From: Ananas comosus | Taxonomy: Eukaryota; Streptophyta; Magnoliopsida; Poales; Bromeliaceae | Direction: 5' to 3' | Assembly: GCF_001540865.1 (NCBI RefSeq) | Contig: NC_033630.1 | Coordinates: 9,028,950-9,092,949, forward strand | DNA length: 64,000 nucleotides | Shown here: piece after piece, positions 11,590 to 22,538 of the stretch | How positions within the stretch are numbered: the stretch's first letter is position 1 | Layout of the letters: every line of letters begins with the position of its first letter | Position numbers and translations under genes: made by a program | The notes under the pieces: generated by a model | Told to the model about the DNA's origin: nothing | What the model saw: the letters and a program-made list of their open reading frames with translations, nothing else | Database searches by the model: none

Positions 11590-11965
11590 TAGCGGCGAAA
11601 TCGTCGCACACGCTGAATACGGCTCGAGTCACAAGACTTGACCATCGGTGGCGATCGCGTTGCACATACCCAGCGTGAGCTCGAGACATGACATACCGTC
11701 TGGCGGCGAACGGGTCGCACCACACCCAACAACGATCATGTCAGACTCAGTCACCTGGAGGCACCCGCATCGTACTTACCCAGCATGGATTCAGTCTGCT
11801 CTGGCGGTCTGATCCTCAAATGGCTTAACCATCTGGCGGCGAAATCGTCGCACAAACGCCACGACAATGGTTCAAGCCCCGGGCGGTGATCTCCATGTGA
11901 TCGCCCCCAATCCTCCCTCGGTACCAAGCTCGGCGGCGAAGTCGTCGCACAAACGCCCTAGCTTC
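11590..11965. repeat. Five dispersed copies of a GC-rich dyad inside the LTR
   Basis: GGCGGCGAAATCGTCGCAC-like units occur near 11591, 11649, 11702, 11833 and 11932, with differing spacers. Other LTR families in the window have one related 'ctccggag...gagcgac' block at this position, so the motif seems multiplied here. Confidence 0.6.
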
Positions 11966-13335
11966 TACCAGGGTCATCACAAGTCATGGGATTCCGGAAT
12001 CCACTTTCCACAGGTCGAGGGTCCATAGCCAACCCTATACTTTCGACCTATCTCATCCTAGTGGCTATACCACTATACTCATCAACCTAGGTTCCAATAC
12101 TCTAGGTTCTATGTCCATGTCACTTAACCTAGATACACTTGCTAGGTTCTTGTCATCTTTGCCTAGATGTCCACTTCTAGGTTTACTAGTTCGACCTAGG
12201 TTTACTAACACTAGGTTCGATGCCACACACCTAGATTGTTCGACTCTAGGTTTACTATTCAATCTATGTTCTTTAACACTAGGTTAGATGCCACTCGATC
12301 TACCTGACAACCTAGTTGTCCAATCAACTCTACTCACACTAGAGTTATTAACTCATGCTTTCTACTTGGCATTTACTCTATGCATCTGTGTTCATCATGC
12401 ATTCTATTTAGCATTTCCATCTATGCATTATTATTAGTATGCATTCTTTACATTAGCTAGCATTATTTACATGTCATGCTATCGTGCTTGCTACTTGGCA
12501 CTTTACTCTATGCATTGTTGTTACTATGCATTCTTTACTTAGCCTTTACTTTATGCATATTTATTAATGCACCATTTACTCTTGTCTACATGCACATGCA
12601 TCAACATGAGATTACATTGCTAAGACATAAAGGGCGACCTAGTCGCTTCGGTAAGCACAACCCACCTTAGATAGCTTTTCCGATTGCTCGTCGACACTTG
12701 CAATCGGCCTCCCGCGGCACTCGGCACCCGTTTGGGCCCGATCTCACAGTTGCTCCCCTCGAGCGCGCCGCTTCACCGTTTCAAGTGCTAGCGATCTTCG
12801 CCTCGCCGCTACGGTGCTCGGGACCCGATTTCACAATTTATAGACGTCGCCTCGGCCTCCCAGGCGGAAATGAAGCTCCGAGCGCCCGTTTCTTCAATAT
12901 CTTCGCAACGGCTTGTCGGATTGCCGAACCGACTTCGCCAACGTGTTTCGTTACCTACCAATTAGGTTTACGAAGGGTCAAATGAGATCAAACTCATCTA
13001 TTTACAAAAACCCCCATGGATGCCCTAGAATGCCCTCAACATCAAAACCCCCAAATCGATCTATGAAATGGAGTGAAATCATCTTAGAGGCATGCTAGGG
13101 TTCCTCTAAATCCATTTCTAGGGTTTATAAACCCATCTACAAGGAACTATTACAAGAAGCCATGAAACTTACCTCTTGAGAGAGCTCCAAAATGAGAAGA
13201 AGATGAAGATGAAGATGAGGAAGAGGATCTCCTCCTTGGTCCTCTCCTTCCTTTCCTTTCCTTTCTCTTTTTCTTCTTCTCTTCTCTTTTCTCTTTTCTT
13301 TCCTTTCTTTCTTTTCCCCTTCGCACGATCAGAGG

Positions 13336-13357
13336 GAGAGAGAGAGAGAGAGACTGA

Positions 13358-13401
<44 letters not shown>
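13336..13401. repeat. GA microsatellite in LTR leader region
   Basis: Interrupted (GA)n. Comparable but shorter GA-rich tracts follow the likely TATA position in other LTRs of the window. Confidence 0.85.
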
Positions 13402-13407
<6 letters not shown>

Positions 13408-13505
13408 TCTCTCTAATACCCTCTCTCATTTTGTAACAAAATGCTAAGAAGCCCCTCAACTTTTCGTCTCTTACACAGCCTTTACTGGGCGTTCTGCGCG
13501 CGGAG

Positions 13506-13782
13506 GGACCGGTCTCCCCGACCAGGGACCAGTCCCCGGGGCCTCCCCCCGCGGACACGCGTTCGGGAACCGGTCCCTCCCTGAGAGACCGGTCCTCGGG
13601 AAACCGGTTCTTCTCAGAGAGATCGGTTCCCGAGAGCTAGACTCCTGGGACTTAGCCGATTTTTAGCTCTCTTCACTGGTGTCGCAGGCTGGGACCGGTC
13701 CCTCCTCTGCCAGGGACCGGTTGCATCGGCAACCCCACAGCCTTCAGCTGATGGGACCGGTCTCTCACCTCCAGAGACCGGT
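13506..13782. promoter_or_regulatory. ACCGGT palindrome cluster of the family E LTR
   Basis: Several GGGACCGGTC-type palindromes lie between the GA tract and the outer (right) LTR end, that is, at the U3 side when the element is read on the minus strand. Confidence 0.6.
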
Positions 13783-13959
13783 CCCCGAGAGCAACTTCAG
13801 CCCAAAATGCTGATTGCATTAATTTCTCTCGCGGACTCCATCCCAAAGCACTTCTTGGGTTTCGAGCACCATTAGCTTTTCCAAAGCTTATCGACTCGAC
13901 CCTTGGTCGATTCCAGACGAAGCACAACTCTCGGATTTGGAGAATTCCTGGGTATGACA

Positions 13960-16353
13960 GAACCTCCCCTGTCCGCCCAAGGCTCTAACGACATGTATAA
14001 ATAGGCAATCAATAAGAGATTTGCATATATAATACAAGGCTTGCACGAGGGAAAGCAACAACGAAAGCGAAAGCTCTAAGCTAATTAAGCAACATACATG
14101 ATATTTGATTATATTTAAACCAAATTCAAGTAAAACTATTACATTTTTCCATCATATCTTTTTACATTTAGTCATCCACCAAATACATGATTGTTTACAC
14201 TTTGCATCTCTAAATCAACAAAATAAAGTTGATACATGTATATCAAAAAGGAATGACTACAAAATGTAAAGTCCCGGTGGCCGCTACCTACGGCGCCAAA
14301 CCTTTGCCTCGGTCCTCCGCCGCCCCGCTCGTGCTAGGACCTGTAGGGTTAGTGGTGTGAGAACTACAACGAAGTTCCCAGTGGGCTCGGCATCCGACCT
14401 CGCCGACTTACCCACTAGGTCTATCCAGGCATAAGTATTTCAAAGGAAGAAAAGTAACCATTACTAATGCAACTAATACTATGCCTGCAAAAAAAGTCAG
14501 TAGATATACAATTTCAATGCGATAATGGAAATGCATGCATGCTCCAATCATAATCAAACTTTGGCTCTTACCCAATCTTACCGGTTAACTCTGTTAACCC
14601 CAATAACTCACAACCCAAAATCCCTTAATAACGGGGGACTCGAACCTCCCTAGGGACCGTCAACTGGTGGGACTTTACCACGCCCAGTGGTGACCAACTC
14701 CGGAGCGCACCGCTCGAGGGGGAGCGACCTCCCTCAAGCCAAGACGAAATGTGAGTATCGATCCAATCCTCAACTTGAGGATTCATAGCCACTAGTCACA
14801 ATGCCAATGTCATGATAGGTCTCTACCTATTCATTCTTACCACTTTCAAGGCTATACCTATAATGATGCCATAATTGGTTAAATTATGTTTAACGGTTCA
14901 TAACTCAATGCCAATCTTGTTTCTATGTCAATGTCACCCTTGTTTTCTATTGTCCAAGTCCAATCTCACATTCACACAACTTGAGGGTCCAATCACACAT
15001 GTCCATTTTGGTTCTATCATCCTCTATGTTCAACTACGTTAGAAGCATATAAATGAAGTCAAACCAAGTTCCATATGTATCTACCCTACTATGCATGAAT
15101 GGGTATATATGTATATGCTCAAGAATAGAGAAAACAGACATAGAAGGGAATCCAACAATTCCGGCGTGCACCCCCCACCTCTATTGGTTGTGTGGGTGTA
15201 GAATATGAAGGCCCCCGCACTTCACGAAAGCCGATTCTGCGCCCTATAATCAAAATAGTGCCATATTAGGCCTTTTTGTACATGAACTACACTCTATCAT
15301 TTTCGCAACGTTAAACGGAGTTGTCCCACGCGTTTAGGACACCCCCAATTAGGTTTCTACGAAGTCAATTTGTCCCCGAAAAATCCTAGGGCAAAAGCCC
15401 TAATTTTCAAGCCCTAATATTGTCATTTAGGGTTTCCCCATGAATCGATCCCAATCTTAAGCAAACAATAGCTTAGGATCATCTAAGAAGCACTCTAGTA
15501 AGGTTTCTAGACCTTTGGTACCAACTCTAGGGCTCCAAACACCACTTCCAAGGATTCACCATGAGAGCACTTTGAGCTCTCATGGGTACCATGGTATACA
15601 TGGCTCAAAAGTGCCTCTAAAGCCTCTAGGGAGCACAAAGCTCCCATTTTCTAAGCCAAAATCCAAACCCTAGACTCATTTCTACCAAAAACTCACCTTA
15701 GCCCAAGCTCCTCCAAGTCCTTCTTGTAGGAGAGCTTGTAGAACCCACCAAAGTCACCAAATCCACCTCCTCCTTGCTTCTTCTTCTTCTTCTCCAAGCC
15801 CTAGAGCAAGAGTTCTAGAGAGAGAAAGAGAGGAAATGAGAGGGGAGGGTGAAAATGGCTGTGGGAGAGAGAGGGATGACCATATAAGGTGTTGTAACAA
15901 TTGCACTTAAGCCCCTTCATTTGTTTCCCCTGATCTGCCCAGACTGGGCATTTTTCGCCTTCGGGGACCGGTCTCCCCGACCAGGGACCGGTTCCCGAAC
16001 GGGGGTTTTCCAGGACTTAGCCAAAATTTTGAGTTTTTCAGCTGTTGCGCAGCGAGGGACCGGTCTGCCCGTCAGGGACCGGTCTCCCGAGGACCGGTCT
16101 CACCACCAGGGACCGGATGCCTCAGGATTTCCTGGCAGGCTACGCGCACGGGGACCGGTCTCTCCTTCAGGGACCGGTCCCCGAGAGCTCAAAATCTGGA
16201 ACTTAGCCAGATTTTTAGATTTGCTCTCCGGGTCCCTTTTTGCTCTGTTTATGAACTCTAATGCACTTAGGGTCTATTCTAACTCGTTCAATTTCGCGTT
16301 CCAGTCATTTTGATGGAACTTGGTACGATTTACGAGGGATGTGGTATGTTACA
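13960..16353 (-). mobile_element. 5'-clipped LTR of family F inserted in a copia gag
   Basis: The sequence closely follows the complete solo LTR at 54597-57066 from about its base 70 onward, and it ends with the same 'ggtatgttACA'. The first ~65 bases, including TGTCACGCC, are missing where it joins the previous LTR. The right flank is in-frame copia gag. It carries a hairpin (14359), a CArG-like 'ccatataagg' at 15880 as a possible TATA region, and an ACCGGT cluster (15965-16172). With the left end lost there is no TSD to test. Confidence 0.75.
14359..14379 (-). other. Conserved LTR hairpin, copy 3
   Basis: Stem GAACT/AGTTC with loop acaacga. It is followed by CCCAGTGGG and, ~30 bases later, CCCACTAGG, which can form the second stem. 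Confidence 0.6.
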
Positions 16354-16976
16354 GTCATCTCATAAGTTTGGAGAGCACCAACTAATTCTTCTACTTTAAG
16401 TTCATTCGGATGTTTTACCGTTTCAATGGCCGCAACCTTAGGACGAAATCGTTCGGGAAGGGTTCTCAAAATTTTTCTAACAATTTTGGAATCCAGAATC
16501 TTCTTGCCTAAGTTAGTACACGTGTTTACAATGTCTTGCAAACGAGTATAATAGTCGATAAAAGATTCATGTTCTTCTATACGAATAGAATCAAATATAC
16601 TAGTAAGCATTTGTAATTTTTGAATCTTTACCAAGCTTGTACCCTCGTGTGTAACTTGTAAAGTGTCCCAAATTTCTTTGGCAGTTTCACACGCCGAGAC
16701 ACGAGAAAATTCAGTTTTATTTAAAGCATTAAATAAAGCATTGATACCCTTTCCGTTGAACGAAGATAGTTTATTTTCCTCTTTCATACATTTATTTCTA
16801 GGTTTCGGACCGGTAACATTCTCGACAACTTCGGTGGGATGTTTCCACCCGAATTCAATGGCTTGCCATACCCGCTCGTCGATGGCAATAAGAAACGCCC
16901 TCATACGGACTTTCCAATAAGCGTAATTAGTGCCATCGAAGAGAGGGGGTTGATTGATGTTACCGCCCTCGGCCAT
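16354..16976 (-). pseudogene. Ty1/copia gag (UBN2-type), truncated by LTR
   Basis: The minus-strand frame starts at 16976 (MAEGGNINQPPLFDGTNYAY). It shows the order typical of plant copia gag: FDGTNYxYWKxRM near residue 14, 'IDERVWQAIEFGW' near 34, 'CETAKEIWDTLQ' near 97 and 'LRTLPERFRPKVAAIE' near 170. Gag would form the RNA-packaging particle. The frame is open for about 208 residues, then runs into the LTR at 16353; the last ~16 codons of the open frame (to 16305) are LTR sequence. No zinc knuckle, protease, integrase or RT remains. It lies just downstream of its own PBS and 5' LTR. Known: this domain class is retroviral-like gag. Inferred: the rest of the element was lost with the LTR chimera. 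Confidence 0.85.
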
Positions 16977-16994
16977 GATTTACAATCTATATCC

Positions 16995-17006
16995 GCTCTG
17001 ATACCA
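16995..17006 (-). promoter_or_regulatory. Primer-binding site of the copia element
   Basis: The reverse complement is TGGTATCAGAGC, an initiator-Met tRNA match, two bases from the LTR edge at 17009. Confidence 0.85.
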
Positions 17007-17008
17007 CT

Positions 17009-18258
17009 TGTAAGATATGGATCCCGAGGATCTAAAAGGTAAATAACACCTAGAGGGGGGAGAATAGGTGTAAAACGGCAAAAACAAAAACTCTCGATGC
17101 AAATAAAAAAGAGCGGAAAATAAAAACAACACACCGAGATTTTAACGTGGGAAAACTCCAATCCGGAGTGAAAAACCCACGGGACCGATCACACGAAGAA
17201 AATCCACTAAGAAAACTTGAGTACAAGTGATTTAACCAAAATACATGACTCAATTTACCGAATTCTCGTTGTTGATTGTCTTCGCCGGTCCTCGATCGAT
17301 AGGAATCCTCCAATCGACCCCGCCGCAACTCCTTGTCGCGTCAATGCCTCAACTCCTCAAAGCGTCCACCGAATTCTCGGCTTCACGTGAGATCCACGTG
17401 TCGAACCTCCTTCCGGAGCTTGTAGAATTTATAATTTGTGGTGATTAAGACTTAAAATCCCATAAGCAATGAGGGTTCACCTTCTAATCAAACATCTACT
17501 TGATTCTCGAAGAAAATCTCGAGTTAAAACTTAAGAATCATGTCGATCATTGATTAGATGAAACTTGTTATATGAATAAAATCATAAGAATGTGAAAACA
17601 AGTTTCTAGGGTTTTAGAACAGTAGAAATTCAAAGCCTCAACTCATATGATGACCCCCATAGCTTATTTATAGGTTTAGAAAACTTAGAAGTAGACTAGG
17701 ATTGCAAAAAGTCTATTTTAAAAACTGGTGTCATCCTCAGAGACCGGTCCTTTCGAGGAGATTGGCCTGTCAGAGACCGGTGCCTTGGATGGGAGACTGG
17801 TCCCTCGCAGCGTGACAGAAAACACAACGTTCGGGAACCGGTCTCTCATGCCAGAGACTGGTCTCTCTCTGCGAGTCAAAAATCCCAACGTTCGGGAACC
17901 GGTCTCTCATGCCAGAGACCAGTTGCACCGACCAGGAGACCGATCCCTCAGATCAGGAGACCGGTTGCATTAGTCTTTCACGCAGAGAGAACTCTCGGGA
18001 ACCGGTCTCTCATCTCAGGGGACTGGTCCCAGCACATTGAAAGCCTCAGTTTGTGTTTTCTATTGCAATCCAAGTCTTCTAAACTTATTGTAATTAGATA
18101 AATTCACCAAAAGTGATCTATTCTTCATATCTGAGGTGCCGAGCTTTCCAAATGAGTCTTTGCTCTTCAAATTGAATCTTCTCTTCAAACCTTCGCAATC
18201 AACTCTTCAAGACTCCATTCGACTTCACGAAATCCGCCAACCTAGAAAATCCTTAACA
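17009..18258 (-). mobile_element. 5' LTR of the truncated copia element (1250 bp)
   Basis: The sequence starts TGTAAGATATGG and ends 'ccttaACA', with element D integrase on its right side. A TATA-like box (reverse complement CCTATAAATAAG) sits at 17663-17674, and an ACCGGT-type cluster spans 17738-18012 on its upstream side. Unlike the Ty3-type LTRs, it lacks the GAACTA/TAGTTC hairpin. Its TSD partner is lost with the 3' LTR. Confidence 0.8.
17738..18012. promoter_or_regulatory. ACCGGT palindrome cluster in a copia LTR
   Basis: About six ACCGGT cores plus decayed variants (actggt, accagt), often introduced by 'acgttcgggaaccggtctct', a phrase also found in Ty3-type LTRs of this window. It ends about 65 bases upstream of the TATA-like box when read on the minus strand. 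Confidence 0.7.
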
Positions 18259-18755
18259 CGCAACATATCCTCCAAAACCTGAATAGTTCGCTCTGATTGC
18301 CCGTCTGTTGAGGATGAAAAGCAGTGCTAAACTCGAGTCGTATGCCAAGTGCTTCCTGCAAGCTTTTCCAAAAGTGTGAAGTAAACCGAAGGTCTCGATC
18401 CGACACGATCGACTTTGGAACACCGTTCAACCTCACCACTTTATCAAGATATACTTGCACAAGCTTGTCACCAGACCAAGTAGTGTGGATCGGTAGGAAA
18501 TGTCCCGACTTCGACAAACGGTTCACTACTACCCAAATCGTATCGTGGCCACCCGACGAACGGAGCAATCCGACCATGAAGTCCATAGCAATATCCTCCC
18601 ATTTCCAAACGGGAATAGGTAGGCTCTGAAGCTTTCCCGCCGGAAACCGACGCTCCGCCTTGACTTGTTGGCACACAAGACATTGCGCTACATAGCGTGC
18701 AATGTCACCTTTCATTCCCGGCCACCAATAGAGCAATCTTAAGTCTTGATGGCCC
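18259..18755 (-). pseudogene. Element D integrase fragment
   Basis: The minus-strand frame (start near 18736) begins at the end of the HHCC zinc domain ('YWWPGMKGD', 'CLVCQQVK'). It continues through the integrase core with catalytic-Asp blocks 'MDFMVGL' and 'VSDRDLRF', then breaks at the Glu block, where 'HPQQTGNQSE' shows an indel against the usual [10 protein letters not shown] copia LTR interrupts it at 18258, so the GPY motif and chromodomain are absent. The right neighbour is an inserted LTR (18756). Confidence 0.85.
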
Positions 18756-21700
18756 TGTCACGCCCTGGGACTCGGCATAGACCAGCCCGGTACGTGCCCA
18801 GACCCGCCATATGTCTGCACATATAAGGCATCTACAACAATAGCGAATAAAAGAACAATAAATTGAGAATATCTAGAGATATCAGACCAAGTATACAGCT
18901 AGGTTCTATCAACCAGTAGAAACCACAGAATCTAGACTGCTAAAGTAAAATGTAAAGTAGTACATCATAAGTCTCAAGATACAAATAGTGGGTGGTCTCT
19001 ACAAAATGGTACAAGTTTCTCAACCTCTCCAAAAAGAAACAAAAGAGAGGTAGACCACCTATCAACCAATCCCTCGCTAGCTAGCTCGAGGCGATTCCTT
19101 TTCCACGATCCCGAGCCTCTCCCGGAGTGGAAGGCTCTGAATGAAAACATAAAACAGAGGGGCGTGAGAACTATAATTTATAGTTCCCAGTAAGCAATTA
19201 CTGACCATAGCCAAATGCACCACTAGGCCCAAAATATGAGCACATAAGAGAGTAACGAAAAGTAACTGTGAAAAGTAAAAGCATATGATGAAATGCTATT
19301 CTACTATGCCACAAGCATACATGATGTCAACATGGTGAACATCTACTCTATCCTGATCCAATATGCCAATACATACATACTATGTTCTATCATGGCTACC
19401 AAGTATGCTATGATGCAACAAGTAATACTACATGTCCAAATGTCCAATACTATGCTAAAAGCATGTCCAAGTAAACCAACTACTAAGCCTATTTAGTAGT
19501 GATTGTCATACATCGGTTTGATGTCATTGTTCAATCTTATTTTAGGACATACACAAGTGTAGTCTGGCTTGTGCCGCCTAAGTGCCAGTGGTAGCTCCAG
19601 CATTCCCACTCGAGGAATGAGTCTAACCCTCCAGGCCCCCGTAGGCTTGTCAATGCGGCACGCGTGAACTGCGTCGCAAAGACTAACTCCGGAGTGCCGG
19701 CTTGTAGGGAGCGACCCTCACAAGTATGTGCGAATGAGCACAAATGGCAAGCAAGCGTAATCATCATCTCAAGTACTCAATCATCATGTCTCTAATGGTA
19801 ATATCCACTAGCAATCCAACGGTCTAGTTCTATGTCTCAAAGTGAAGTTCCAACATTCACTGAGTCTAGTGTCTCTTTAGGACACTAGAACATTACTATA
19901 TCCAAGCATGTTCTAATTTTCATGCCTCTTTATGGCATTATTTACTAGGTTCATACATGTCCGAAGCTCAATGTCGCTTTATGACATTAGCTTAATATAC
20001 CAATTCTAAGCCCAATCCCTCTTTATGACATTAGCTTATCCTATCAATAATAGGTTAATACGCATGCTCTCTAGCATGATCTCACATTGCTAATATGTAC
20101 CTAGCATGTATTCCACAATGCATATAAATATTAACATGCATCTATCCACTAGCATATGGTTTCAATGCGTCCGTATGCAACTATCAACTTAGCAAAGTTC
20201 TCATAATGCTACATGCATATACTTTCCAATGCAACTACCAACTTAGCATAATTCTCATAATATTAACATGTACATGCAATTCACATATCATTCAAGTCTA
20301 ATGCCTCTCTATGGCATTACTTTGCTAGGCTCATTCATAGCTCAAGCCCGATGTCGCATTATGACGTTAGCTCTCTGACTCACAAGTTATTCAAGTCCAA
20401 AGCCACTTTATGGCCTAATATATTCTCGTATGTCCAAATGAGATTTATGTCCAAGGCATATTACATTTGTCATGTCTACTATATGAAGCATGATTCTAAG
20501 TCCCAATTAGAATGCTAAACCCATACATAAGTCTCACATGCAAGCTCTCTACTATATAGAGGTCCGAAAATGCATTGTATATAACATAAACATTTCAAGC
20601 ATTCTAAAATTCACAAATAATACATCTATTATGAAAATGCGTGATTTTCTATTTTACGATACTTAAATCCACATAAATGAGATATTCTCATTTGTAGCGA
20701 GGTCAAACCCACCGAGAACTCCACGCGACCCTTCGTGCCCACGACTCTCTTAGTTCCAAGACTTTAGGTGATGTTACGATGCTACGATTCCAGTTTCGTG
20801 ACTTTTGGAAGCTTACACCGTGAGCTGTGACAATCCGTACCGAAATCGGCCTTTTCTTCAATATCTTCGCGTAGCCTCGTCGTATCGCTGAACCGACTTC
20901 GTCAGCGCGTTCGTATACCTAACAATTAGGTTTGAATAGGTTCAATTTAGATCAAACCTCTATATATAGCAAAACCCCAATTTGAGCCTTAACATGCTAC
21001 TATTGCAAGAAATCACCAAATTGGAACTTGATTCATGCAATTAACATGTTATTAGCATCTAGGGAGTCCTCTAAACCCAGTCCTAAAGCATATAATTGAA
21101 GTTCTAAAATTCTACCATTAAAGCCCTAGCATATACATACACTCCAAATAACCCAAATTAAATGGAGAAAATATGCTAATCACACATTAGAGGCTACTAG
21201 AACACTAAGCATAAAGGAATTAGCCCAATTCCAAAAGCTTACCAAAATCTGAACGCCGAGATGGAAGCAAGCCGCTCCAACGGGCGCACGAAAGCTCGAT
21301 CTGTCGCTTCCAACGCGTTCACAAGCTCGCTCTCCGCCAACGCCGCAAATTTCAGCGAGAGATTTAGAGAGATAAGGAAGATATTTAGAGAGAGAAAGGA
21401 GGGTTTCTCTCTCTCCCTCTCTAAACGTGTGTGTGTTGAGGGCGATGGTGTTGGCTGTGAAGAAGAAGATGCCTAGCAGCTTCTATTTATAGTCAACACC
21501 CCACAATACTATTCACAATAGTAATTTAGCAGATACAAACTGACATTTTTCGCCGGAGCCCTTCTGAATGTCCGACTGAGCTCAAATTTGACAGTCAGGC
21601 TCGGTTTTCCTTAACATGACGAAAGAAATTTAAATCTTTCTGTTACGACCATGTTTGGTTACCGAAAGCTCTACCGAACTGTAATCTCTAGCAGATCGTA

Positions 21701-21991
21701 GTCGAATTTTATTTTTCATCTTCCGGGTATCGGATTGACATGAAACTTTAAATCTAGCCTCATAAAAATAATCCTAACATATTCCCAGATTTTCGATATT
21801 TTCTGACACTGTACATTTTTTGCTAAAATATCAACCCCGTCTCTCACAAAAAATTCTCAATCTTCTGTTTTCACTCCGATTTCCGCACGAGTCGATCCCA
21901 ACATATAATTTACTTCTCTAAATCCAATAAAAATAGTATCTCACACTATTTTTATTTATATTCACTTTTATTAAAAATTCGGTATGCTACA
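18756..21991 (-). mobile_element. LTR of family H (3236 bp) in element D, without TSD
   Basis: The sequence starts TGTCACGCCCTGG and ends 'ggtatgctACA', between integrase and RNase H sequence of element D. About 240 residues of pol between those blocks are missing, and the flanks (ggccc and caccc) are not a duplication, so insertion was accompanied or followed by a deletion. A TATA-like box lies at 21482-21492. It has no ACCGGT cluster, unlike most other LTRs here. Confidence 0.75.
19166..19188 (-). other. Conserved LTR hairpin, copy 4
   Basis: Long stem GAACTATAA/TTATAGTTC around a single central base. The outer second stem is weakened (CCCAGTAAG against CACTAGG). Confidence 0.65.
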
Positions 21992-22538
21992 CACCCCAAA
22001 CCTAGATATGATGCATCGCTATATATCACGAAGTCCTCACCTTGCACCGGTAGGGAGAGCACCGGAGTCGAAGTCAACCTCTCCTTCAACTCTTTGAAAC
22101 TCCGGTCGCACTCGTCGCTCCAAATGAACTTGGTGCCCGTTTGCGTTGGACGGGTAAGTGGAATAACTATCTTCGAGAATCCCTCCACGAACAGTCTATA
22201 ATAGCCCGCTAAGCCCACGAAGCTACAAACCTCCGTCACATTAGTCGGGCGAGGCCAATCCTGGATCACCTCAACTTTCCTCGAGTCAACAAAAATTCCT
22301 CCCTCGGAAATAATATGTCCTAGAAATGCAACTTCTCGGAGCCAAAAGTCACATTTCTTCAACCTCGCAAAAAGCTTATTCTCCCGAAGGACTTGTAGCA
22401 CAAGTCTCAAATGCTCTGCGTGCTCCTCGTCGCTACGAGAGTAGACCAAGATGTCGACTATAAAGACTACGACAAATCGATCTAGTTAAGCCCTGAATAC
22501 ACGGTTCATCAAATCCATGAATGCTGCCGGGGCATTTG
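21992..22538 (-). pseudogene. Element D RT C-terminal half and start of RNase H
   Basis: The minus strand carries a [21 protein letters not shown] block cut at 22538, a stop codon in the following ExLDRF stretch, then '[13 protein letters not shown]', where the first Asp of the catalytic FIDD pair is Val. It continues through the thumb ('[10 protein letters not shown]', '[13 protein letters not shown]') to the RNase H start '[13 protein letters not shown]', where the LTR intervenes. The upstream half of RT is found at 38661, on the far side of element C. Loss of a catalytic Asp plus stops makes it inactive. Confidence 0.85.

Larger units (their letters stand above)
10683..13959 (-). mobile_element. 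LTR of family E (about 3.28 kb), no TSD
   Basis: The sequence starts TGTCACGCCCCG and ends near 'tatgACA'. It carries the LTR hairpin (11155), a GA microsatellite (13336-13401) and an ACCGGT cluster (13506-13782). Its right part matches the LTR remnant at 7948-8316. Flanking bases do not form a 5-bp duplication (ctaat against gaacc), and the right end runs straight into another LTR at a 'gacaga' microhomology. It may be one LTR of the element whose 3' end is at 8316, with the body replaced by satellite, or a recombined solo LTR. The open frames inside it are low-complexity artefacts. Confidence 0.75.

Noticed and set aside
13169..13558. Open frames with Ser-Leu or Arg-Glu repeats
   Set aside because: Translation of a GA/CT microsatellite in an LTR.
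16995..17006. tRNA-like match
   Set aside because: It is only the 12-base primer-binding site; no tRNA gene fold is present.
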